From: Trichinella spiralis | Taxonomy: Eukaryota > Nematoda > Enoplea > Trichinellida > Trichinellidae | Direction: 5' to 3' | DNA: 64,000 bases | NCBI GenBank assembly: GCA_000181795.3 | Contig: CM012953.1 | Location: 13,271,520 to 13,335,519 of the forward strand | In this document: piece after piece, positions 11,526 to 22,661 of the stretch | Position numbering within the stretch: the stretch's first letter is position 1 | Layout of the letters: each line of letters starts with the position of its first letter | Program-made: the position numbers and the translations under genes | Notes under the pieces: model-generated | Told to the model about the DNA's origin: nothing | Databases searched by the model: none | Seen by the model: only the letters and a program-made list of their open reading frames with translations

Positions 11526-12829
11526 CTCTATTAAGCGCCAACATTGTCGTTATAATGCATAACAATAACAATAAATAACAATATTTAAATAAATTCATTA
11601 CTTTCACTGTATGAGATAAGTTGCATTGTTCAATTTACCAGGTAATTGTATTTACGTTTCCCAAATACTTCAAAATAATTGGCAATTTACATTTTGTCAA
11701 CAAAATTATAAGCAGTAAAAATTAAAATTACGAAATAAAAACAACGCTCATTTTAAATTCTCTCAGCTTAAGAATATTCAATAAAATTAAAAAGAAATAA
11801 TTTCTAAAAGAAATTCTATACAAATGTTTGTCGAACAGAAAGCGCAGTGTAAATTAACCCTCAATAAAAGTGTTAAAATAATTCGAATCATAGTTAAAAG
11901 TACTTGTGTTTGTACAAAAAGAAATATTGAAATGTTTATTGCGTGTATTGAACCAAGAAAGTTAAACGTTTTAAGTTGTTTTCAAAATCTGAATTGAAAT
12001 GTTAGCTAACTTTTACAATAAAGAAAGTTTCTTTTTAATGTATGCTAAAAAGACAAAAATCTTTTCATTGCATGTCCATTTTAATAAAACATTAAAAGTT
12101 CAGCTTACGACAATCATAAATTAATAATAAATAATTATAAAAGCTTATAATCACTTACAAAAATTTATAAGCTGGAATATATAAAAAATTATCTAAGAAT
12201 ATCAGTACAGATCAAGCAATTCTGTGCAATGCACAATTAATAGGATCAACAAATTATTAAGACAGTAAGTATTAATCAAGTGCAACGTTTTTATTGTTAT
12301 ATAAATTAGCAGAAATGGAGAATTTGCAAGTGAAAAAAATACAATCTATTGATTAAGCAATTAATTATATTTATAATGGGCATATCAAGATTTTTGAAAG
12401 CAAACTGTATGCTTCACCTATTGGTTAGCCACAATCGTCCATACTGTAGCATACTGTACTGAGAGAGATGAGAAGATTAAAGAAGAGAGATTCATAATCA
12501 AATTTACAAATTTATTTTTGAATTTAAGAATTAAAACATAATCATAAATATTTATAAATACATTTTTGGTTATTATTTAAAATTTTCATTTTCATTAAAT
12601 AAAAAGAGAATCGTCGCTTAATTTTCTCAAAATCATTCTGTATGACACTGAGATTTGTTTGGTTTAATTTTCTAGTACGAGTATAAAGATTTTGGTAATT
12701 TTGTTATTTATGAAAAATATAAAATTCTGGATTTTTTGTTTGTTTATATGTATTTTTTCAGTATATGTATGTAGTTTTTCACTTTTTCAGTTTTGATAGC
12801 AACTGGCGGCAGTATTCAGTGCAAAATAC
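11526..12829. other. Divergent intergenic region (Tudor/zinc-finger gene and CDK10)
   Basis: About 1.3 kb separates the two start codons, so both promoters should lie here. The DNA is AT-rich with no ORF. I cannot point to specific factor sites. A TTTTTCAG at 12783-12790 lies 40 bp before the CDK10 ATG and could be a splice or trans-splice acceptor for its 5' UTR. Confidence 0.5.
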
Positions 12830-14331
12830 ATGGAGTAAGCCTGAATATATATATATATATAATTTTTTAATCAGTATTTTTTAAATTTAATCTTAATGCT
12901 CTGAACCTAAATAGGTGTATTTATGTTAGTTTAGTATTTTATAATTTATTAATTTTGATTTGTAAGAGTAGCATAATGTCTACCATATTTTTCCTTTTAT
13001 TTCTAAATTCTTCCGAAAGCGTTGTAAATTCTGAACTTGTCTTGTAATTTTATTACATTTGGTTTTTTTTATGTAATGCAATTTCTATTTTTTGGGATCT
13101 GATAATTTGCAGAACTTTGCCCATATGGCCGCAATGTTCTATGTAAAGTTTCACCTGCTACAAACTGCAAATATGAAGCTTTTATGTGAGCATAATAATT
13201 GTTCTCATTTTCAGACCTAGCAATAAATGCATCAAACTGGACGACAGCCAAAGTAGCCGGTGTGGCAGGTCGGTTAGCAATGATTCGAATGATGATGATG
13301 AAACAATTTCCTACGTATCTCTAGTAAGCGGCGAAGAGGTGCTGTTGAATATGAACAGCGAAATTGAAAAATGTCGATCGATTTACGATTTTAAAAATTT
13401 GAACAAAATTGGTGAAGGAGCCTACGGAACCGTCTACCAGGCAAAGGATCTGAAAAGTGGAGACATTGTCGCCATAAAGCGAGTCCGTTGCGATGTCGGC
13501 TTGGAGATGAGCACGATGCGCGAGATAGCCATACTGAAAAGAACAAAACACAAGAATATTATCGCTTTGCGGGAAGTTGCAATTGGGCAAAGTTTGAATT
13601 CGGTTTTTCTGGTCATGGAATACTGCGAACACGATTTGGGTAGTTTGCTCGACTGGATGAAATTGCCATTCAGCGAATCCGACGTGAAATGTCTCATTTA
13701 CCAACTACTGGAAGGGGTCGATTATCTCCATTCGAATTACATTGTCCACCGTGATCTGAAAGCGTCGAATTTGCTTCTCAAAGACGACGGTACGTTGAAA
13801 ATATCCGACTTCGGCTTGGCCCGAATCTGCGGCAAGCCCGAACCGCGAATGACGCCCAAAGTGGTCACCATATGGTACAGGGCGCCGGAGCTGCTTTTCG
13901 AAAGCGAACATATCACTTCTGCCATTGACATCTGGGCAACGGCCTGCGTGTTCGGCGAACTGCTTCTCCACAAGCCGCTATTTCCAGGCACCGGTGAAAT
14001 TGATCAAATTCGATTGATCATTGATGTTTTGGGTTCTCCAAACGAAAAAATCTGGCCCGACTTTGTGAATTTACCCGTGACTCGGTCGTTCAGTTTCAAA
14101 AAACAGCCGTACAACAAGCTGAAAAATCTCTTCCCGACCATGTCTTCGAATGGTATAAAATTGTTGAATACCATGTTCGCCTACGATCCCGAAAAACGTG
14201 CCACGGCGAAACAATGCTTGACCAGTGCTTATTTCAAAGAGCAACCTTTTCCCACCAACCCACGGCTGATGTCCTCTTATCCGCAAACTCACAATACAAA
14301 CAGCGGAAGAAAGGACGAACACAACCGATAA
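12830..14331 (+). CDS. CDK10: Cyclin-dependent kinase 10
   Basis: Ser/Thr kinase of the CDK10 family (human CDK10 partners cyclin M and acts in transcription and cell-cycle control). Exon 1 contributes only ATGGA (12830-12834) before GTAAGC. Exon 2 runs 13215-14331 after TTTTCAG. The joined start reads MEPSNKCIKLDD, close to the human start MAEPDLECEQ, and the protein is 373 aa. Visible motifs: P-loop GEGAYGTVY, VAIKRV lysine, STMRE helix (the PISSLRE counterpart), catalytic HRDLKASN, DFG, MTPKVVTIWYRAPE activation segment, and IWP plus RATAKQCL near the C-terminus. MTPKVVT.WYRAPE and the downstream KQPYN..K..FP match human CDK10 rather than CDK11. The 40-residue acidic/Ser N-terminal insert is not in human CDK10. 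Without the micro-exon the next ATG would be 13351. Confidence 0.93.
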
Positions 14332-14369
14332 GCGACCCCATGTGTGTTCGTTCAAATTATAGAAAAAGC

Positions 14370-14375
14370 AATAAA
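14370..14375 (+). promoter_or_regulatory. Poly(A) signal AATAAA of CDK10
   Basis: The first AATAAA after the CDK10 stop, 39 bp downstream, which would give a very short 3' UTR. Confidence 0.55.
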
Positions 14376-15359
14376 TAGACAAATGATAGATAATCTTTAG
14401 AACCTTATTGTCGTCTTAGAGTTCGTTCTTCGCTGGTGTTGTTTGCTGAATTCGATTCGATCCTCCTCAATGCGAAGTAGACAGACGTACTCTGTGTAGT
14501 ATTATTGTTGTGCTCAAAGTAAGTCTATATGAGCGAACATTTTCCATTTATCAGTATCCTCTGTGAACAACTCCTCAACTACTTTGCACCAAACTGATTG
14601 TGATTCATTCATTCATTCATTCACTCACTGGTCAGTATTTATTGAAAAAAGAAAATCATATGATTTTTTGATGCGTGATCCTGTGCAAAAAGTTAACTAG
14701 CACATCTGTGTTAACGACGTATGTTATATGTCTATCATCCCAGCGCAATCGAACGAAATTATCCAATTCACTCACACAAGCAAACAACGGCAGGCAGACA
14801 GGCAAAGTTGGTTGGTTGGTTGGTAGAAATTGAAAAAATCACTCTCAGTCCGCCGTAGTAAAAGCCCGTGGTAGTGCCACCTTGTATGTACTATTACTTT
14901 TCAACAATCCGATCCGACCGACCGACGGGATGTAGATTAATTATTACAAACATCACAGCAAACAACAAAAACACCCAATTCCCAGGTGAAAAAAATATTC
15001 ATTTTCAACGCAATGAACCGAATAAATAAATATACATAAAAAATGAACGAGACAGAAGTAAATGAATGGGAAAAATAAAAAATCAAAAGCATATATTATT
15101 GTTATTATAAAACCAACCCTCAAACATCGGTGTTCCAAAAATAAAATGAAATAAATAAACAAACAAACAAACAAACATAAAGACTAAAAGAAAAAAAAAG
15201 ACTATAAGCAGAAGAGATAAAAGATAGATAACGAGCTGTTGTTGGGGAAGCGGTGAAAAATTTACATTCGGCTCATTGCTTCATCAAATACGGTGCCGCT
15301 TGAAGTGTTGTATCTCTGTCTCGGTGGTTATGTATGTCTGGGTTTGTCGTCCTGGTGAT
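14376..15359. other. Convergent intergenic DNA between CDK10 and SRSF1
   Basis: No gene seen. It holds small runs such as (ATTC)n near 14605-14622, (TTGG)n near 14807-14823 and (CAAA)n near 15157-15177. The 3' UTR of the minus-strand SRSF1 gene must lie in the right part. Confidence 0.6.
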
Positions 15360-17382
15360 TCAGGGCGAACGCGACCGACTGCATGAAACCACACCCCTTC
15401 CATTTTCATTGTCAACAGAAGTTGTTGCTGTTGGATTTGAATTTCCGCTGCCGCTGCTATTCGTGCCGGTTCCACGGCGGCGCAAAGGAGACGCACGATC
15501 TGATGGCGAATTGCTGCGGGACCGACTACGGCTGCGACTTCGACTATTTTCTTCACTTGTATCCACTGCACTGACGTGAATGTAAGAAACTTCACCCTAA
15601 ATTTGCAAAAACAAAAAAAAAACTACTTATTCATTTTCAACAACTAAAATATATTAAAATTTATTTTATTCCACGCTTATGTCAAAAAAAAGATTTCAAC
15701 ACTGCAATTATGCAAAATCCAACTACTTCAAATGAATAACTGTTGTTTGAAATTCATTTGATCATTTGACACTTTTATCAACAAACTATTCTTATTCAAC
15801 CTGCTTGTTTGCTAACTTTTTACAATTCATCGTCAAAGGCTACTAATTTCCATAAGTTGCATCAACAGAATCTACAAAATTACATGCAAACAAAATAAAC
15901 ATTTATTTAAACAACTGAAAATTACCAAACTGTTGCATTTTATTTATACAAAAACAAACACTAACACAATGTGTTCACATACAAAAAACAGGTCTTTGAA
16001 AATATACAAAAAAACCTATTTATAAGGTAAAACGTAAATAAAATAAAATTACAATAAAAATGTTACTTTACGTTTCCATCAATTTAGAATTTTTCTAATA
16101 TATTTTGTTGATGAAATAAACTAGTTCTTGCATTTCATCTTTTATATTTACATTTACAGTATACTGAAAAAGAAAAATCAATTCATTCGGATTGTACTCT
16201 TTTGTTTCAATTAAAAATAATTTAATACATACTATTTCATTCATTCTGTTTTATTAAGTTTACTGTAAAACTTTGTTATAACTCTATTATAATATCATAC
16301 TTAATTAATTACTATAATAATAATATTATTATTATTAACAATTCTATCTTTACACAAATATAAACCTAACGTTACAGTAATGTATTAAAACCTGAAACAT
16401 TAAAATAATCACCTCATGAGAACGAAAGCGTGATTCATTCAAATTCGCCAAGGCATATTCCAAATCTTCCGCTCTCATGTATTCAACAACGCCATTTCCA
16501 TTTTTATAAACATCGGAGAAACAGACGTCTCCCGCTTCCCGCATGTGATCTTTAAGGTCCTGCCAAGAACCAGATGCTGGCAGTCCTGAAACATAAAATA
16601 TTAAGTTGGAAAACTGTTCAATTTTTTCATTTTACCGGAAATATAACATCTGAACCCAGTGTGCCGAGATGCATTAGTTCGGCAGCCATTGCGACCTGCC
16701 AACATTCGATTTCGTTGATTGTAACCTGGATGAACTCCAGAGCCACGTGGAAATTCCACGCGCAGTTTGTAACCATCTAATTCATAGCCATCCTTGTAGC
16801 GAACTGCATCCTCAGCGTCCCTAAAGTTCAATTTATAACAAACAGCCTAACTGAAGCCATAATTTAAATGTAAAATTTCAAATGTCAACCATCCTCACTC
16901 TGGCAAAACATTAATTTCCATCATTTTCAAAATAAACTTTTTCAAATCAATCAATCCTATTTAACATTTTACTCCAACTATTTTATCGTCTTGCACCAAA
17001 ACGACTGTCATTCAGTTATCTAGTAAACGAATTGCTAGTTAGTCACAGTTACTGTAGAAACGTAAATAAACTTTACTGATAAAATCAACTGGGCATTTAC
17101 AAACAAAAAATTGTACATAACAAAAGCATCTATTTTTCCTAAAATTTAATCATCATTAGAGCTTTTTAGGATTAAAAAATAAACAATAACAAGAGATCAG
17201 AATGCTAACCGAGCGTCTTCAAATTCTACAAATGCAAATGGTGGCCCCTTTCTGTTTTTTAAGTCGACGGCCACTACTTTGCCAAAACGTTCGAAGCAAG
17301 ATTCAATGTCTCGACTTCGGATGTCTGGTGGCAGATTTCCCACGTAAATACGCGCGTCAGAGCGCCCATGATAAGATGACAT
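15360..17382 (-). CDS. SRSF1: Serine/arginine-rich splicing factor 1 (SRSF1 / rsp-3 type)
   Basis: Binds exonic enhancers and promotes spliceosome assembly in the nucleus. Four exons (17210-17382, 16636-16820, 16413-16585, 15360-15596) give 255 aa with all phases closing. RRM1 (about residues 9-84) has RNP2 IYVGNL and RNP1 PPFAFVEF. A short Arg/Gly/Asn linker follows. The second, pseudo-RRM has the diagnostic SWQDLKD at residues 126-132 and [14 protein letters not shown]. The RS domain is short: only about five SR repeats ([12 protein letters not shown]), then a Ser/Gly/Asn/Thr tail ending SRSRSP. Human SRSF1 has a longer, cleaner RS region, so phosphorylation capacity may differ. Introns 1 and 2 fall inside RRM1 and at the RRM2 boundary. 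Confidence 0.95.
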
Positions 17383-20300
17383 CTTCAATATGACTACAAC
17401 ACTGATAGATATGCAACAACCAAGTTTCAACGCAGCTCTGATAAAATATACAGAACGGAAAAATTGATTAAAAGGTTATTTAGAAAACCGCGATGAAAGA
17501 TTACTGTAATAGCTCAAAATAAGCACACAATATCAGCTTTATAAAGTGTAATATAAGTTAATAATTAGCGTGAAATTCAAAGCAGACAATTATATGTTAT
17601 AATTCAACGCTTTCACATTTTATTTCATAATTTTAAAATAGAATACCGTACAAGACAAGGCTTCCAAAGCCAAAAAAACAAAATAAATTATTAGGTGATA
17701 AATAATAAAATTCATTTCATTGTTAATTTATAATTAATTCTTAAATAACTTCTTACTGCTGTTAATAAATATTCGTTCAACTATCAATATGAATCACAAT
17801 AGAGAGTATACAGTATAGACTCAAGTTACAGTAGGTATTGAAAACCTGATAGCATGTTATATAAGTTTTCAAATAAAAATGTCTTTATAATTATGAATGT
17901 GTTTATAATTATTGATAATAATATAATAAAATGCGATTTATTAGGGGATCTAGTTTTTCCATATTAAAATAACAGCATACAGAGTACAGTATACTAGAAA
18001 ATCAAGGTTTTTTTTAATTTAATAATACAGAAATCTTGCCTTTTTATTTACATTTGCAGTTTTCAGATGAAAATTGTAGAATAATTTAGGCAATTTCAAA
18101 GTAGTATCTTCTACATGAATTTTATGAATAAATTGAGTTGAATAACTTTAACAATAAAAATCGTAACAAAGAAAATAATCCGAAAGAACATTGTGCTCGA
18201 AGTTGTGTGTTTTGCCATAAATATTTTAATGCATCATCAAATTTGAAAATATGCTATGAAAATGAAAATTTTTTTTATTTTTAATATGCTAGTGCATGAT
18301 TTCCAATTGTTATTTAATAATCTGTGTTAGGGTTAAATTTAAAGTTTTGCTTGCCTTTTATCTATTTTTCATTTCTCTAAATCTTTATTGTTTATTGATG
18401 GTTTTTAGTGTTTCACGCTTTGTCAATTATATAATGTAGCACTTTGATTTATGGCAACTTTTATTTGTGTTCTAAAGGGGCACACTTTTACTCGATTTTT
18501 CTAATCCAATATAACAATACCACACGCACAAGGTCAATCTTTATTTTTTGTCGTTGCTAATGTTAGTCTCGTTTACAAATGTTATAGGCTTTCAAAATTT
18601 TATACCAAAATATTAATTTCACGCCAGACGGAAGTGTTTTTTCTTAATGTTAGCATGTTGGTGAATTAAAAATGTGTATGATATGTATGAAATTATTTGT
18701 GAAATGTATGGTGGAAATTTTATTCAGAGTTTAAGAAATCGTTCTAGCTGAACTTTTGAGCTGCTAAAATTTGTTACAATTTTTTTGTCAAAGTGCTAAC
18801 AAACAAACTGTGAATGTTGAAAAAAGCGCATGACTGCAGTTTCATATTTTCCACACGTAGGCTTGCTGCTTTGAAATCAAATAAAAGGTAACGTACAGCG
18901 GGAGAAACTTTGCTAATGAAGTAAAAAAACAAATTATAGATTGTTTTCAGTTGAACTTTAGTTGTTCTTCAACAAATTTGAAGTATATTCGAAAAACAGA
19001 TTCACCATTATTAATAATGTAAATGGGCACCTTGATACGGTAGGTTTATTATCAAGAATTAAAAAAAATAACAATGACAATTCATTTTCATTCAGAAATA
19101 AATACACGCAAACGAAGATGAAATATTATAACGATGAATAATACTATATGCTAAAATAGCAATAGAAATGTGTTTGCCAAAATGAGCAAAATGTTTTTTT
19201 ATTCACATCTGCTTGAATACTATGCTGTGTTGATTTTATTTCAAAAATGTTTAACAACTATATTTTAAAAAAATATCAATAACAAATTATCGGATATTGA
19301 TGCAGTTTGCATGTTTAATAGTTTTAAAAATTTGAATTTCAATATTATCAGATTTTTAATATTAAACAAAAACTGTTCCTCTCTGCTTGAATATATTTAT
19401 TTTTTATATGAAATTTTTGTGAAAATAAATTTCGAAAAAGCGACAAGTGGAAAACTTGTTCAATGCTATTCAGAGCAGTTGATGCAAATGTGAGATAATT
19501 GCAGCAAGTTGACGCACATGAAAAATGATTGCAGATGGGAAAAAAAATTTCTTTAACAAACCCCTTTTTGTTTTCTCTTGTCAGCATTTTCTCCTTTGCA
19601 TTTTCACAATGCGCATCCTGTTCATTGTTGACACCGGCTGACGTGCTGTTCAACGTTTGAAAAGAAATTTAAATTTATCATCGTTTGACACCGCTTTGAT
19701 CACAAGCATCACCAATTCTTAAAACTGATCACTGATCACAAATGTATCATATATTTGTTATCCAAGTGTGCTCTGACGTTGCACGTCAATTGATAACTTT
19801 CCATTATCTCGGATCAGTGTAAATTTTTGACAACATCTCTTTTGTTCATATGATTTATTGATAGCAATAGCAGATATTTCTCAGAATTTGAATTTTAGAA
19901 TGCAAACATTTCCAAGTGATACATTAAAAATACAGAATCATATTTTCTTTTCCAACTTGCAACATTAGAACAAATTGTTAAAGAAAAATTTTTATCAAGA
20001 ATAATAATACATCATATTGAAACATCTGGTTCACTGGATCTGTGCCATTAGAACACCAGAAAATGCCTGAAGGCAATTCGAACAAAATGTAATAAACGAG
20101 CATCATTCGTTTGAAATTCTCTACCGAATATTATCATCATCACAGCAAATAAAGTGGAATAGTTACTGCTATTCATGTCATCATTCTGCTTAATTGTACC
20201 ACTACATTTCATCACTGTTCACTACATATATTTTTTTGAATGCTTCATCATTGTTTGAAAAGAGAATGTTGACTGTTAATTTTGAAATAAATTAAATTAA

Positions 20301-20807
20301 CTGCAGTTCTGTTAATTAAGAAAAATATACAAATCTCTTTTGAAATGAAACAAACTACTGTTTTTAATATTTTTTAATGACAAAACAATTGTGCTGCTAT
20401 TGCAATATTTAAATTTCAACTATACTTTGCAATAGATAATTTTTACATACAGTTTTTAGTTTAAAATATTTTTATTCTTATATTCTGATACTACATGGTG
20501 TATGCTAATATTGGAATATGAATTGCCAAGAAAATAATTTTATTCTTATCATACAAATTAATAATTGAATTTTTGAAGAAATAAAAATAACATGAATAAG
20601 AATAATAAAGAATTGGAAGTTGTAATAAAATTTCAAAATGAACTGTTAAAAATTTCTTTTCCATTTTACAGCCAGAAGTAGCCCACTGACCCAAAATGAG
20701 CAATTTGACTGTTGTGCGATTTCACCCAAATCATCATTTTCATCTTTTCTTCTTGTTTTCCTGCAGCGTTCAGGGTGTTCTCTTGATTTTTGGTCAGAAA
20801 TTTAAAA
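17383..20807. other. Divergent intergenic DNA between SRSF1 and the nitrobindin-like gene
   Basis: 3.4 kb of AT-rich sequence without a supported gene. A 101-residue minus frame at 19348-19653 looks like chance. A TTTTCCTGCAG at 20756-20766 lies 40 bp before the ATG of the next gene and fits a 5' UTR or trans-splice acceptor. Confidence 0.6.
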
Positions 20808-22150
20808 ATGAAAACGTTCAGTTTTGCAGAATTATTTTTGTTTATCAATATTTTAATAATTCATTTCGTCTCAGCAGCCAAAAAGGATCCTCTTGAAAAA
20901 TTAAATTGGATTAAAGGGATATGGAGGGCTGAATATTCGGGCAAAGTTTTCTGGCCGACAATTCCAACAATGACTTTTGGAGAAGAACTAGTAATTCAAG
21001 ATGCGCCGGTTTCGAAGGCGTCTGGAATTCGATTCTTTAATTTTTCGTAAGCTACCATATCTCGTTATCATATTCAATTATTACTTCCAATATTCAGTAT
21101 TATTATTTCAACTGTAAACAGTTGGGCATAATTTGCTGACATATAACCCCAAAATGATAATCTCATATCATTTGATTTTAAAATTTTGACTTTTTTATGG
21201 AAATTATTAACAAGCACATTAACGAAACAAAAATTAATTAAATATTGGCTTTTAAATTAATGCGATATAAAAATGAATTTGCTTCTTTGTAAAATGAAAT
21301 AGTTGTGATGCTTTTCAGTGCCAGAGCTTGGTCACATACCACAAGGGATCACTTGCACGATGAATGGGGATTTCTGACTGTAGATCCTACAGGAAAAGCT
21401 GTTCTTATGACAACAGGAAATAATGGTATTATTTTTTATTCAACAGTTTACTTTGTTCATTGCTGTTTTTTAAAAATTTCACTAAGCTTTTCAGAGTAAT
21501 TGACTGTATGATCAATTTTGTTGCTTTCCACAACTGTGTATTATATCGTCAATTTAACATTTTGAAATTTATCATAACTAATCCACATGTAACACTGATC
21601 AATATTCTTATTGCACTGGATAGTCTGTATTGATATTCATACTGTACTACTTAGAATTTCTATTTTAGCATATTTAAAAAGGAGAACACGAGTAATTTAT
21701 AATTTGAAAAGGGAATTATATTATTTTGTTTTAACTACTAGATTTTATCGGATGATATATACAAATTATTTATAATTACAATTCTTTTCCAAATTATAAA
21801 TTAACTTACATTAAATCTTATGTATTTAGCATTTTAAAAAGAAACTAACTTTTGTTTCATTTCAGGCTTCAGTACATATGAAGAAGGATATTTTACTGAT
21901 AAACAGCTAAATTTAGTATTAAAGGAAATTGGACGAGTTTCGTTTTCCAGAGATTTGCCAGTGAAAGAGGTTTATTTTACTTAAAAAAAGAAATACTTTA
22001 AATATTTCAATTATATTTTTACAGCTTGAGCGTACATTTACTTTGAAAAAACCGAAACAACTTGAACAAAGGCAACGCATGCGCACTGCAACGCATCCAT
22101 CTCACGGTCTTCTTGATCATGCAATTGTTATTTATGAAAAAATTGAATAA
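20808..22150 (+). CDS. Secreted nitrobindin-like (THAP4 heme-binding domain) protein
   Basis: Four exons (20808-21046, 21319-21425, 21866-21969, 22025-22150) give 191 aa with closing phases. Residues 1-23 form a signal peptide (MKTFSFAELFLFINILIIHF), so the protein should be secreted or lumenal. The rest fits the nitrobindin/THAP4 C-terminal beta-barrel: WIKGIWRAEYSG, TFGEEL, LHDEWGFL, EGYFTDKQLNL, RVSFSRDL, ERTFTL, and a C-terminal MRTATHPSHGLLDHA with His residues in the zone of the heme ligand. Nitrobindins bind ferric heme in a beta-barrel; secreted single-domain versions are known from nematodes. Whether heme is bound here is inference. The gene converges on the lipocalin gene. Confidence 0.85.
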
Positions 22151-22661
22151 GTATTTCAGTTGATTATTTGAAATTATTGAATTTGAATAACGATAATAAT
22201 AAATATTTTGAAATTGTTTTTCATTATGAATTCATCATATTGTATTCATATGTCAAAAATGTGATGCATATTCACAATTTGTAGTACGGTAGTGGAAAAT
22301 GAAAATGGTAAATTATTTATATTATTAAGAGAAAGTTCTTGTCTAGTAGAAGTGTACTTAATTAGGCTTTAAACAGCGATGTGTGGACTTATTTTATAAC
22401 TTGAATAAATTCATATTTAAACAATAATTTATCTAACTTTTTAATCAACAGTTTTTTAATTGACCTCATAAGCAGTTTTTGATATTTAAAAATACTAATG
22501 CTCACAACTTTGCTGCAAAATTTGAAATTTATCATTATTATTTATTATTATTAAATTTTTTTATTGTTTTATTATTTTAAAAAAGAGAAAAAACAGTTCT
22601 GCATTATTATATAGTACATGTTTATTATTTTACAAATTGTACGAGGGTGGTGATGAAAAGA
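22151..22661. other. Convergent 3' flanks (nitrobindin-like and lipocalin genes)
   Basis: Half a kilobase of AT-rich 3' UTR-like DNA; AATAAA at 22198-22203 is 48 bp past the nitrobindin-like stop. No gene seen. Confidence 0.6.

Noticed and set aside
15334-15579. Plus-strand frames opposite the SRSF1 RS domain
   Set aside because: They are shadows of the Arg/Ser-rich exon on the minus strand.
19348-19653. 101-residue minus-strand frame
   Set aside because: Low-complexity A/T-driven product, no neighbours with matching phase, no known motif.
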